DNA from: Hexactinellida sp. DTS-2022
Lineage: Eukaryota > Porifera > Hexactinellida
DNA: 64,000 bases
Assembly (NCBI GenBank): GCA_028753945.1
Contig: JAPNXP010000018.1
Location: 1,240,001 to 1,304,000, forward strand
Direction: 5' to 3'
The notes beneath the pieces were generated by a model. It ran no database searches and had not been told where the DNA came from. It saw nothing but the letters and a program-made list of their open reading frames with translations. Shown here piece by piece: positions 42,201-52,149 of this stretch; the first letter of the stretch is position 1, and the number at the start of each line of letters is the position of its first letter. The position numbers and the translations under genes were made by a program.

Positions 42201-43262
42201 TTCGCCCCCCTCTGACACTTGCTCCCCCTGGTCCCCCTGAGGCGCAGACTCAGGAGCTGCGGGCGCTGCCTCAGTGGCCTCTTTAAACCCGAGAGCGTCC
42301 ATGATGAGGAGATCCAACATGCGCCTCGCCTCAACTGAATTGCTCAGGTCTCCCTTGACCTCGCCCATCAGCCAGGGGATGAAGTCCTCCACGATCTCTC
42401 GCTCCACGTGGTCGTAGAAGTACCCGTGCGCAGTCAGCGCGTCGAACACGGAGGGGACCAGGTCTGTGAGGTACGACTTAGCGAACGCCCTGGCTGCTAT
42501 CTTCTTGGCGGTCTCCCTCTCCGTGAGGAGCGCCTCCCTCTGCTGCTGCATGCGCTTCTCCTTCTCGTGCGTGCGCCGCCGGTCCTGCTCCTCCAGTCGC
42601 TGCGTCTCCACGGTCTCGGCGTGTCGCTTCTGCTCGAACTGCCGCTGCTGCTCGCGCAGGGCCGCCAGCTCCTCCTCCTCCAGCACCTCCAGCAGCGCCT
42701 GCTCCACCGTCTTCCCCACCAGCACCTCCACCACGGGTCTGCTCTCCAGCTCGAAGTCGAACAGCTCCCCCTCCTCGATCTGCGTGTTCACGTCGCGGCC
42801 CGTTTTGGCCGGCACGAACAGCGGGGTGGGAGGCCTGTCCAGAAACGCGTCCGTCTGAGTGAAGTTGTCGGCGTCCTCCACGCGGTCCGTCAGCTCCTCC
42901 AGGTACAGCTCCGTCTGAATGTCCATGTGCTTCCGGCCGGAGATGGCGTCCGGACTGGCGACCCTGGCCTGGTCCCGGGCCCGCCTCCGGGCCGCGGACC
43001 GACGCCGCAAGTCGTCCTGGTGCTGCAGCTCCGCCGCGTCCGGCTGCGCGCCCGCCGGCAGCGTGTGCAGCGCGTACGTGTTCCCGCGGATAACCCTGCG
43101 GTCGTACATGATGTTCCCGTAGCCCGGCTGCTTGGGCCCGGGGGGCGCGGGCGGGGCGGGGGCCTTCTTCGCGCCGGAGCTGGCGGCTGTGGAGCGCGGC
43201 TGCGAACTGAAGGTGTAGGTCTCGGTGCCGCGAGACGGCCCGCTGGCGGCTAATGTGGTCAT
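41766..43262 (-). CDS. RSPH3: radial spoke head protein 3 with acidic repeat tail
   Basis: A 498-residue axonemal protein that anchors the radial spoke stalk to outer doublets of motile cilia and binds PKA regulatory subunits. Family core: NIMYDRRVIRGNTYA, MDIQTELYLEELTDR, TQTDAFLDRPPTPLFVPAKT and GRDVNTQI, then EEGELFDFELESRPVVEVLVGKT (written here in pieces), a Glu/Arg coiled coil, and ARAFAKSYLTDLVPSVFDAL with an amphipathic helix. From about residue 360 a Pro/Gly/Glu linker leads into some 19 head-to-tail repeats of 7-9 residues of type VVEGDQPP or IIEDQPP that run to the stop. I chose the ATG at 43262 (MTTLAAS); ATG 43280 is possible. Single exon. Confidence 0.9.
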   Translation of the reverse strand: MTTLAASGPSRGTETYTFSSQPRSTAASSGAKKAPAPPAPPGPKQPGYGNIMYDRRVIRGNTYALHTLPAGAQPDAAELQHQDDLRRRSAARRRARDQARVASPDAISGRKHMDIQTELYLEELTDRVEDADNFTQTDAFLDRPPTPLFVPAKTGRDVNTQIEEGELFDFELESRPVVEVLVGKTVEQALLEVLEEEELAALREQQRQFEQKRHAETVETQRLEEQDRRRTHEKEKRMQQQREALLTERETAKKIAARAFAKSYLTDLVPSVFDALTAHGYFYDHVEREIVEDFIPWLMGEVKGDLSNSVEARRMLDLLIMDALGFKEATEAAPAAPESAPQGDQGEQVSEGGEPPLVEGDQPPVVVEDQPPVTVEDQPTVVEGDQPTVVEGDKPPIIVEDQPPVIIEDQPTIFVEDQPTVVEGDQPPVVEGDQPPVVEGDQPPIIVEDQPPVIVEDQPTITEGDQPPVIIEDQPPVIIEDQPTITEGDQPTITEGDI

Positions 43263-43403
43263 GTCCGCTAGAGGGTGCATGGATATAATACAGACAAGCC
43301 ATGCTATACCTAGGGACCACAATGGTATTTCACATTTCTCGTGCTCCTGACTCCCGTATATCTACCTTTAATTAATCTACTATAATTATAAAGAGAACAA
43401 CTG

Positions 43404-44531
43404 TCACTTGTAGATCGATTTCTGATCTTCGTCGATGAGAGAGGCGATGGAGGCAGCTCGTAGCGAGCAGACCTGGCTGGCGAAGTTGTCGAGCTCCCAG
43501 CGGAGCTTCGCGCCTGTGAGCATGAGAGAGGACTCTATTTGCTCCGGGTAGGTGAGGTTGAGTCTCTCCATCAACTTGTTGTTGATCTCTTTCTCGGTGT
43601 AGTCTATGAGCGGGGAGGAGAAGGGGTATATGAGGGACATGTTCATGAGCTCGCGGTCGTAGAGGAGCTCGGTGGGGGAGTCCGGTATGACGATGTCCAC
43701 TGGGGCTATCCTGTCGGAGTTCGAGATTATCTTGAGAGTCTCCTCCGAGGCATTGGCGCTGGACAGGAGTTTCTTCCTTATCCGGATCCCGGGGGTGTTT
43801 GCGAACTTCTCCAAGTTAGACGAAAAGCTGGACAGCTGATGGTTCAGGCTGGATGCTGGTTTCGCGAGAGAGTTGCTAGTCGCCGCGAAGTCCGTTCTAA
43901 CGGGCAGAGGGGTGTGTCTGGCCTCGGGACGCAGGAGGGGCGGGAAGGCCAGCTCCGGGGGGGACAGCGGGTTTGAGTCAGCTGACCCGACCGTGGAGGG
44001 GCTAATGGGGAGAGTCTGTGGGAGCGTCGAGTGCTGCAAGCGGTTCTTAACAAGCAGCGCCTGCTGCAGGGGGTGCAGCGAGGTGATGAGACTGGCGCGA
44101 GGGGACCCGGGTTTCGCGAGAGAGGACTTGTCTACGTCATCGTCTCGCTTCCTGGGACTAGACACGTGGCTGGGTTTCCTGCCGGAGCCCGAGTAGTAGG
44201 GCGGCGTGAACTCCTTGCTCTTGGTTGTCTCTCTCTCCCTGCTGCGCTGCAGGAGAATGGCCTTTGGGACCTCCCATTGGGACTTCTCGGTGCGGACGTT
44301 GAACCAGTACTTGCGGCCCTGCGAGCTGAGACATTCGTTCCAGTTGAGCGGATTCTCCTCGTAGCTGGCTCGCTTGGCGTCTGCCTCGCTGCTTGGATAC
44401 CGCTGGTGGTGTTTGGAATGCTTCTTGTGTATATTCCGCTTGGCTGTCGAGTGCCGAGACTGAGACTTCTTCCAGTCGGAGTCAGACGTCTGCTCTCTGT
44501 AGTAAGGGAGCCCGCGGTCTCGCTTCTCCAT
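43404..44531 (-). CDS. WW-domain protein, probably WAC-like
   Basis: 375 residues. The N-terminus is rich in Arg, His, Ser and Lys. One WW domain at about 57-90 reads NPLNWNECLSSQGRKYWFN then VRTEKSQWEVPK, with both Trp and the YWFN aromatic core; the wording is close to WAC, the adaptor that links RNF20/40 H2B ubiquitination to RNA polymerase II. The middle is Ser/Pro-rich and low complexity. The C-terminal 60 residues are helical (WELDNFASQVCSLRAASIAS) and loosely resemble the WAC coiled-coil end, but the length is little more than half of human WAC (647). Other single-WW nuclear proteins remain possible. ATG at 44531, TATTTAG one base before it. Confidence 0.6.
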   Translation of the reverse strand: MEKRDRGLPYYREQTSDSDWKKSQSRHSTAKRNIHKKHSKHHQRYPSSEADAKRASYEENPLNWNECLSSQGRKYWFNVRTEKSQWEVPKAILLQRSRERETTKSKEFTPPYYSGSGRKPSHVSSPRKRDDDVDKSSLAKPGSPRASLITSLHPLQQALLVKNRLQHSTLPQTLPISPSTVGSADSNPLSPPELAFPPLLRPEARHTPLPVRTDFAATSNSLAKPASSLNHQLSSFSSNLEKFANTPGIRIRKKLLSSANASEETLKIISNSDRIAPVDIVIPDSPTELLYDRELMNMSLIYPFSSPLIDYTEKEINNKLMERLNLTYPEQIESSLMLTGAKLRWELDNFASQVCSLRAASIASLIDEDQKSIYK

Positions 44532-44716
44532 CCTAAATACATACTATAATATACATGTTATGCTTGTAGATGTGACTTCAAAATTCCCTGCGAAAAGCAG
44601 ATTATATAAAAATTAAAGAATATAATACACAGAAGAAAGCACACAGAAAGATAAATATGTACACAATGAGCTCAAAACTAGTTCGCGAAGCTTGTAAAAA
44701 GACACCAGAAGATGTA

Positions 44717-45334
44717 CTACGCTAACTCCCCACAATCGTGAATACGATAGCACTTGGTCATGCGGCCAGATCGACGGGAGTTTGAGTTCATCCTCTCAAG
44801 CACATCGATCCCACCGACCACATTCCCAAACACTACGTAGTGTTCATCCATCCACGGAGCCTCCGTCAACAGGATGAAGAATATGCACCCATTGGTGTTC
44901 GGCCCGACATTGGACATGCTGATGGTGTGGGTCGCATGCTTCAGGTCAAAGTTCTCATCATCGAACTCTACACCGTACAGGTTCTTCCTCCCCACTCCGT
45001 CCTCGGTCTCCACGTCCCCGCCCTGGACAGCATAGTCCTTCACAATTCGATGGAAAACCTTCCCTTTGTAAGTGCCAACGTCCTTAATGCCATAGATCAG
45101 CTCCCTAAAGTTCCTGCAGGTCTGTGGAACCACGTCATCTCTCAGGTGGATAACGATGCGTCCGATCACCTCATTGTCCTCAGAGACCTCCAGGAAGCAG
45201 TCCGGACCAGGAGGGATCTTGGGCGGGAGCTGGAAAGGCGTTTCTTCGGGTTTCTTCTCAGTTGGCTTGTCCTTCTTGGGCTCTATTTGTCTATCACCGT
45301 AGCCTCTTTCTATTGCGGGCTTATCTGTTGCCAT
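44717..45334 (-). CDS. divergent cyclophilin-type peptidyl-prolyl isomerase
   Basis: 205 residues. A charged Lys/Glu/Pro N-terminal extension of about 45 residues precedes a cyclophilin domain: EVIGRIVIHLRDDVVPQTCR, GKVFHRIVKDYAVQGGD, NFDLKHATHTISMSNVGPNT, GCIFFILLTEAPWMDE, HYVVFGNVVGGIDVLE. Against human cyclophilin A the catalytic Arg55, Gln63, Phe113 and Trp121 are kept, while Phe60, Met61, Ala101, Leu122 and His126 are Tyr, Ala, Ser, Met and Tyr. Activity and cyclosporin binding are thus likely reduced. No signal peptide or retention signal. Single exon, ATG 45334. Confidence 0.88.
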   Translation of the reverse strand: MATDKPAIERGYGDRQIEPKKDKPTEKKPEETPFQLPPKIPPGPDCFLEVSEDNEVIGRIVIHLRDDVVPQTCRNFRELIYGIKDVGTYKGKVFHRIVKDYAVQGGDVETEDGVGRKNLYGVEFDDENFDLKHATHTISMSNVGPNTNGCIFFILLTEAPWMDEHYVVFGNVVGGIDVLERMNSNSRRSGRMTKCYRIHDCGELA

Positions 45335-45757
45335 GTATATCTCTAGATTATGGAATCACTAATGACTAATTTACCTAACTAATTGGTATATAATGATTCT
45401 ATCTGCAGGGTCTAATAGTAACGCCACGATTATGGACCAAGGATGAACTAATAATATTTTTGGGCACATGAAAGTTTCATGAACGAACTTATTGAACTTG
45501 AACTGAACGAACTGAACGAATCACGGAATGCCACCGGTTGCCTGAACGGCAGTAAAGGAACTGAACCAACTAAACGAACTAACTAAATGAACTAAACTGA
45601 ATATTGATAAATTACAAATACTGAATACTAATCCATACTACGTATTAATCATTTTCGTTCGTCTGGATTTTTTGAAATTCTAATTTTAGCTTCCATTGAA
45701 TATAATACAACGTGAAACAATTTTTCCTGAATTCAATTATTAGGAGGCTCTAGTAGA
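45335..45757. other. spacer
   Basis: AT-rich. 45480-45600 is a loose run of GAAC-TGAAC-AACGAACT phrases. Otherwise empty up to the target duplication at 45758. Confidence 0.4.
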
Positions 45758-46485
45758 TTCTAGCCCAGGGTTTTTAAAGGTTGAGACCTTGGTGTAACTC
45801 AGCGCTGCAGCGGCCGCGGCCACCCAAATCGTGGTGTAAATCCAAAAAATCTTGGTGCAAAATATACACCAAGTTCAGTGAAGTTAGCAGCGAAATCAGC
45901 AGCGAAATCCGAGCACACTTCTGTAGCTAATAAAATGGAAACTAAGACAAATATCAATTAGTCCTTCAATATTAATAGAGCCTACTTGTGGTACATTGGC
46001 CCATCAAATTTTCAAAACATTTTGAGATTGGGTCACCCCATGATGAGTTTGCAAAAAAGGTAATTTTTTACGAATTTTGGCATTTAAGTTCTATACTGAG
46101 CACACTTGTTAACGTTATACAATGCAAACCAAGTCACTTATATAGTTCTCCTTTGGCAGACTTTGAGACTAGTAGCGGTATATTAGCTCAGGAAATTTTC
46201 AAACTTATCCGAGATCTGCTTATGCCATGATGACTTTGCTGACACATGTCTGATTCCCTCTTCCAAACATACATTTTGTTTATTAATATTCTAATACTAC
46301 AGAAATGTTAATTCTAAAAGTTTATAATATACTTCTTTCTAAAACTAAACTGTGTTCTATTCTATTCTACTGTTGCTCCATTCTCTAATATAAAGTCTCG
46401 GTATGGTTTCGGATTCGCATTGTACTTCATCCTTTGAATTCACTTTGATAATAGGTTGGAAATGGTTCATAAATAGTCGAATATA

Positions 46486-47047
46486 CACTGACCGGCCAAC
46501 AGTATTTGAACAGCAATAATTTGTATTTATCACATTCAAGCTTCTAGCAGCATAATAGCATTGATGGATTAATCAACACTGCTATTTACATGATACAATA
46601 TTAAAAGTAGAATAAAATAGCAAATTTTTTGAATTTACATTTATATGGAGGTGTTAAACTCATTAACTACATAATTAGCTAATTAAATATATATTTTCTG
46701 ATCATCAAGATGTAATGAGAATATACAAGTTCTGATTGCAGATTTGAATTCCACATGGTCGAATTACTCTGGGTGCATAATTTCAAATCATTATGATCAT
46801 TTTCTACTGAAATACAGCCACATTCCCATTTGTGCCACCTGTGCCACAGGTGACACGTGGCAGATACACTTATGCCACTTGATGGATATTGACTAAAATG
46901 ACGTAAATAAAACTATTTTTAATTTATAACTATAGCAAGATATTTATTGTCATTTCAGAGTAGTTTAAACAGCCGTTACTAAGTTACCAGACGACTATTG
47001 TGTCTGCAATAAAATTCCAATTGTTCAATACTTTTGGCTGGTTAGTG
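46486..47047. mobile_element. Tc1-like non-autonomous element
   Basis: 562 bp flanked by TA with ends CACTGACCGGCCAACAGTAT and the inverted ATACTTTTGGCTGGTTAGTG, a terminus typical of Tc1/mariner elements. No transposase. Related partial copies at 36300-36550 (right half) and 60448-60680 (left half). Confidence 0.8.
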
Positions 47048-47096
47048 TATATTCTTTTTCCCGTCAATTTATGTGAATCGCGTTTATCTATGAATC

Positions 47097-47230
47097 CAGT
47101 GCCCGATTAACCATGAGGCACCTGAGGCACAGGCCTCAGGCCCCCAGCCTCTAGGGGCTCTATCGGGAGGTCTAAGGGGCCCCCAAATTGAGCTGTGCCT
47201 CAGGCCCCCATCTAGCTTAATCGGGCCCTG
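47097..47230. mobile_element. 134-bp hAT-type MITE in the OTU region
   Basis: Ends CAGTGCCCGATTAACC and the inverted GCTTAATCGGGCCCTG, with a perfect 8-bp duplication TATGAATC (47089-47096, 47231-47238). It interrupts the OTU reading frame after KFSGYGFI. Internal CCTGAGGCACAGGCCTCAGG palindrome. Confidence 0.9.
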
Positions 47231-48045
47231 TATGAATCCATAACCAGAAAATTTATTCCAGCAGTGATAAGCCTCTTGATAAACAAATATGTCTGTTTTT
47301 AATATTTGTGCGGCCAAAAACAGTCCATATCTGTACCCCACGATCCCATTCGATCAATCATACTTGCATTTATGTATTGTTCAATTGAATGGCAATGGAC
47401 TTCTAATAGTAAATCTATTTTACTGTGACAGTAACCACTGCATATTTCTCGGTAAGCACCTTTCATATTCTCTACTAACAGTTCCCTAACTTCTTTGTGA
47501 AAATGATCGCTATCAGTGATAAGAGAGTGAGCTAAAGAGACAGTTTCCATCAGGAGAAATTCTCTTTTCTTTAGAAGGCCTTAGCTCTCGGATTTCCAAA
47601 CTTCTGTCTTTTGATTCATTAGTATATAATATTCCACTGACATAAGATAGTTTCAAAGTCTTGCATTTCTCCCTTTGCCAAATTTGATCTACTGGACAAA
47701 ATTGACCATGATTATATAATCTAACACCTTGAGGATTATCATTTATCACAACACTGTCATCGCTTGATATTTCTGCACTAAAATCTGGTATAAGAGACTT
47801 GCTCATTCTATTTTTTGTTGCTATATTGTCCTTAAACATTTTTTTGCTATTAGGCTTGTTCTTAATTTTAGAATTTGGATGAGTTTTTTTACATTCAAAA
47901 GTCTGTTTATAGTTTCTCTTGTCACTGATAGTTTTAACACCTTCGGATTTGTGTAGAAAATTCAAGCTAATGTTTGGGGATACTTTTATCAAAATATGTA
48001 CTCTTTTTTTTCTTTCGCTTTTGCCAGATCTCTTCTACTAATGTA

Positions 48046-48219
48046 CAGTCGAAATCGGGGTTTTTTTGCCTTATCGGGTTATTTTGCCTCCTTGCTTCTC
48101 CTTGTTTCTTCATAACCTCATAGACCTGTATATTGTTAAATACGGGTTTTTTTGCGTATCGGGTTTTTTTGCCTCTTTTTCCATGCATTTAGGGGGGCAA
48201 AAAAACCCAGTTTCGACTG
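48046..48219. mobile_element. TA-flanked MITE in the MULE coding region
   Basis: Ends CAGTCGAAATCGGGGTTTTT and the inverted AAAACCCAGTTTCGACTG, flanked by TA. Inside are three ATCGGG-TTTTTTTGCC phrases. Lies between the transposase and OTU parts. Confidence 0.85.
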
Positions 48220-50769
48220 TAGTATCTTGAAATGTAGAAAAATCTTTGTTCTCTTAAAAACTTTGTCACTTATAGGCTCAAATCAAAATTTGAAAGCATT
48301 TATTCTCCCTTCTAGACCTCCTCGCAATTTTCTTAAGAAATCACCTGGTCTAAGTTTATTCTCGTTGTTAAGAATATTCGATTTAAGAATTCTCATCCAA
48401 TTTTCTACGATTGCATTACTATGCCTTACATTGATTTCACCTGGTGACATAACTGGACCTAAAATCAGACTACTCCAAATAGGACATATTGGCATATAAT
48501 GTATGACTAAAAATTCAGGTAACGCTGGTAGATAATAGTTCTTGTTTTCCTCAAAATATGTGGTCTTATATCTAATTTCTAATTCATTAATTCGTTCTTG
48601 ACATTTTCTTAGTAAAGTATCAAAATATCTACCAAATGGAGATCTATCTTTGTAACTTTTACCATCCCAAAGTCATTGGGAAGTTCTTCATCTATTTCAT
48701 CTAAATAATCAAATTCATTAGTAACTTCTTCCTCTCGAAATCTCAGTGCATTTTCAATTGTATTCACATGAAGGTTGATTTCTGGAAATTTTCTTCTCGA
48801 CAAACACAGCATACATAGAGCAATGAAAAGTTGTTCAAATTTTTCAAATTTTGTTGACGATACTAGCCTAGCCATTACAAACATAATGCATCTTTTGACA
48901 ACTTTACTAGTTCTCATATTACGTTCTAGTTTATAGCTGATGCGGTGCATCAAATGAGCTGAGCATATATGTAGTACGCTTCTATTTTTCTCAAATTTCT
49001 GTGGTGAATTGTGAATAAAATCCCAACAAGCATCAAGATAATCTTCAAGTTGTTCTTCATTAAAAATCCTGCAGATACTATGCAGCATTACCCAACTAAA
49101 ATCCACTTCGATGTGAGCGGGGCAGATTTCATGGTTCAATACCAACTTCACATCATAGCTCCATTTGTGTAAAAAGTGTGTAATTTCTACATTAGTATGG
49201 CTGCTGCTCAGCATCTCAGCAAGGGGTATAGGGCTTATTTTCATTATTGGGTGCTTTAATGTTAGAGCATAGTATAGAAATTTTTTTTGGTCTCTATATA
49301 TCTTTCTAACTACAGAACCTGTTGCATCCAAATGTAGAGATAATTTAGTCTTGTCAATTGACTTTAAGATAAGCAATTGTTCCTCACTATACATGTGTAT
49401 GACAATAGGATATCTTGATATCTTTTGTAGGTACCCATCAATAACTTTCCCTTTTATTGCACTGTCATATGTTTTCTTTGTAATAATAATATCCTCCCAC
49501 ATATCATCATCGAGCCGACGTTTTGAAAAATGTTGAGACTTAATTTTTCGTAGCACATGCGTTGAATGCAACTGGTTCATATTTCCGTGCTTGGCAGTTT
49601 CTAAAGCATCTGAGTTCTTGAAAAGGTCATAATGATAATTAATAGCTGAAATGCTTGACATATTTTCGCCTATTGATTCTCGCTGTTGCCCTGATATTTT
49701 TCGACTGTATGCAGTTCAATTATCAAAGTGTTCATTTGAAAGAACACCTTCTGCAAAAAAATTAACTGTCAAATAATCCAATTCAAATTGAGGCGCTTCA
49801 TCAATCCAAAGTGAAAATTTAACACATTCAGCAAATTTGCAAACTGCTTGAGCTACAATAAAACGACATTCGCGAAAACTCGAATTCACATTAATTCTGC
49901 GGTATATAAATTTGATTACACAATAGGGGAAAAAACGCTGAGCTTCTGGTTGAAAATATAGGTCCAATTTGAAAGTAATTTGTTGCATCCAATTTTTGGC
50001 TTAATAGATATCCATTCTTTAGGAGTGAGTATAAATCGGTTAGATTGTTGAGTTTCAGAATTGAAAGAAAATAAATTATCATCAGCTTCAATGATACCAG
50101 ATCCTTTTTCATTAATAACCGGTGATGGAAGACTATTTTGTGGACTTGTAGAGATCAGAATTGAGTCATTTGATTGTTGGATTGTCGAAAGAAAAATACT
50201 ACCCAAGTTTGATCGGCCAAAACTAACAATTAATTGAATTTTATCCTGATCTAAATCCATAGAATCGTACTTCGCATTTACTTTGTCCTGAATATTACAA
50301 TTGTTGTTATGCCAAAAATGCATTAGCTTTTTCCTCATAGTTGTTCGATTCCTATTAAATATTATTTTAGATAACATACCCCAAATTGAGAAAGAATCGC
50401 GCCAATTACAATAACTGAGTTTGGGTCGGATTTCAGACCATGGTAAATCCAATCTTGAGATTGCCTGCTCGAATTTCTCAGAAAAATCTCCGCCCATGAT
50501 CTCGGGCAAAGGGACGCAATTATAAATAAAACAACAAATATCACAGAAGCACTTTATTGATTACATAATTCTGGTCTTATAAATTATTCGAGATGCAACA
50601 CTCAAGATGCAAATTTGTGGAAAAATTATGAAGGGCCTAATCTAAATTAGGACAATCGAATAACTTGGTGTATGAATCAATAGAGTAAGATTTAACAAGT
50701 TATATCAATATACTTATTACAAGTTGAAACAATAAAATTATATTTAACACTTTCAATTGAACTGAAGTG

Positions 50770-51090
50770 TGAGTAAACAGAGAAATTTCAACCCCCATTT
50801 GTGGCATGAATTAAATCCATTGTGAAAATTTATCTTCTCCCATCAGACGCAGAATTTTATGGTGAATCCAATGGTGCAATAAAAATTTGGGGTTTAGTAA
50901 AACATTTTTTGAGTTATGGGCCAGACAAATTTTGAAAGGTATCAAAACTGTGTCCAAAATGTGTTACTCAAAAATCGTAACCCCAGGTGCAAATTAGACG
51001 GTCACTCCGCACCTACATGCCAAGTTTCAGCCCATAATGTATACAAGTATGGCCAGGGCACCTGTACGGAGAAATTAAAAAAAAGAAATA
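50770..51090 (-). repeat. inverted fragment of the hairpin-unit family
   Basis: Reverse complement of the first 310 or so bases of the units at 52.8-55.9 kb: TTTCAACCCCCATTT, CATCAGACGCAGAATTTTAT, CAAATTAGACGGTC, ATGCCAAGTTTCAGCCCAT, CTGTACGGAG. It sits inside the MULE just internal to its right inverted repeat. Confidence 0.75.
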
Positions 51091-51759
51091 ATAAAAATCA
51101 CATAAAGAAAGAATATCTAATTAAGGTTGTCAATATGAAACATGATGACCGCGTTTTTAAATGGAGCAACAGTAGAATAGAATAGAACACAGTTTGGTTT
51201 TAGAAAGAAGTATATTATAAACTTTTAGAATTAACATTTCTTTAGTACTAGAATATTAATAAACAAAATGTATGTTTGGAAGAGGGAATCAGACATGTGT
51301 CAGCAAAGTCATCATGGCATAAGCAGATCTCGGATAAGTTTGAAAATTTCCTGAGCTAATATACCGCTACTAGTCTCAAAGTCTGCCAAAGGAGAACTAT
51401 ATAAGTGACTTGGTTTGCATTGTATAACGTTAACAAGTGTGCTCAGTATAGAACTTAAATGCCAAAATTCGTAAAAAATTACCTTTTTTGCAAACTCATC
51501 ATGGGGTGACCCAATCTCAAAATGTTTTGAAAATTTGATGGGCCAATGTACCACAAGTAGGCTCTATTAATATTGAAGGACTAATTGATATTTGTCTTAT
51601 TTTCCATTTTATTAGCTACAGAAGTGTGCTCGGATTTCGCTGCTGATTTCGCTGCTAACTTCACACTCGTACCAAGTTCGGCCTTTAAAAAAAAACCTGT
51701 TCTAGCCAGCTTTCTATTGCATGTCCCTGTCACTGGAAAATTGGTCCCGGTGTAAGCGC

Positions 51760-52020
51760 GCTTTGGAGACGCCCAGCGTTAAGGGATCCCGTCCCTAAAG
51801 CCCTAGCGTTTTAGGGACCCCCGTCCCTAAAGCCCAAGCGTTTTGGGTCCCCCGTCCCTAAAGCCCTAGCGTTTTGGGTCCCCCGTCCCTATATCGCTAG
51901 TGGTTTAAAGCCCTGGGTGCCCAAAACGCTAGCGATTTAGGTAAGGGGATCCCTAAATTGCTAGCTTTTTGTGGTCTTGGGGTCCCTAAATCGCTAGTGG
52001 TACAGGTACGCCAGTGTTTT
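51760..52020. repeat. minisatellite of CCCTAAAGC-CTAGCGTTTTGGGT units
   Basis: Six or more degenerate 30-33 base units, each with CCCGTCCCTAAAGCCCTAGC then GTTTTGGG. The later units run in partly inverted form (AAAACGCTAGCGATTTAGG). Confidence 0.8.
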
Positions 52021-52149
52021 GGGTATCCTCGTTTCTGTCTCAAATTATAGAGATTTAGGGACCTAAGTTTACATAAAGTTAGTATATCCTAAATTAAAAC
52101 GTCTAAAGTACCGGTGTAACAGCACAGATTATACCCCCCTCCTCGAATA

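Larger units (their letters stand above)
46357..50509 (-). pseudogene. MULE-like transposase joined to OTU cysteine protease (decayed)
   Basis: Order from the 5' side: 50509-49916, an N-terminal part with no known domain; 49988-49716, FRECRFIVAQ..KFSLWIDEAP; one in-frame TGA; then 48609-49661, SRKISGQQRESIG and the DDE-like core LHLDATGSVVRKIY, YYALTLKHPI, LAEMLSSSH, EVDFSWVMLHS; then 48495-48283, EINVRHSNAIVENWMRILKS. After a MITE a basic linker (47992-47513) leads into an OTU protease: SPDGNCLFSSLS with the catalytic Asp and Cys, MIDRMGSWGT, and after a frame change AAQILKTDIFVYQEA. Beyond two MITEs comes IRLFMNHFQPII with the probable catalytic His. The frame stops at 46357 within the left inverted repeat. 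One frameshift near 49955 and one near 47335 add to the breaks. Dead as it stands. Confidence 0.75.
45877..51670 (-). mobile_element. MULE-like element encoding transposase plus OTU protease
   Basis: 5,794 bp with inverted repeats of about 505 bp (45877-46384, 51161-51670) that begin with a shared GTGAAGTTAGCAGCGAAATC, and a perfect 9-bp target duplication ACCAAGTTC (45868-45876, 51671-51679). The two repeats encode an identical 80-residue spurious frame, so they are nearly identical and insertion or conversion was recent. The minus strand holds a decayed coding region at 50509-46357. Passenger insertions: Tc1-like MITE 46486-47047, hAT MITE 47097-47230 and TA-flanked MITE 48046-48219. A fragment of the hairpin-unit family lies at about 50770-51090. 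Confidence 0.85.
45766..51699. mobile_element. hAT-type MITE split by the OTU-bearing MULE
   Basis: Ends CAGGGTTTTTAAAGG (45766) and the inverted CCTTTAAAAAAAAACCTG (51699), with a perfect 8-bp target duplication TTCTAGCC (45758-45765, 51700-51707). Removing the MULE at 45877-51670 and one copy of its 9-bp duplication leaves a MITE of about 131 bp with a GC-rich CTGCAGCGGCCGCGGCC centre. Confidence 0.8.

Noticed and set aside
45988-51554. Two identical 80-codon frames at 45988 and 51312 as genes
   Set aside because: They lie wholly in the MULE inverted repeats and have no domain.
51770-52000. Internal telomeric repeat (CCCTAAA)
   Set aside because: CCCTAAA is only part of a 30-33 base unit that also contains CTAGCGTTTTGGG; no hexamer or heptamer array.
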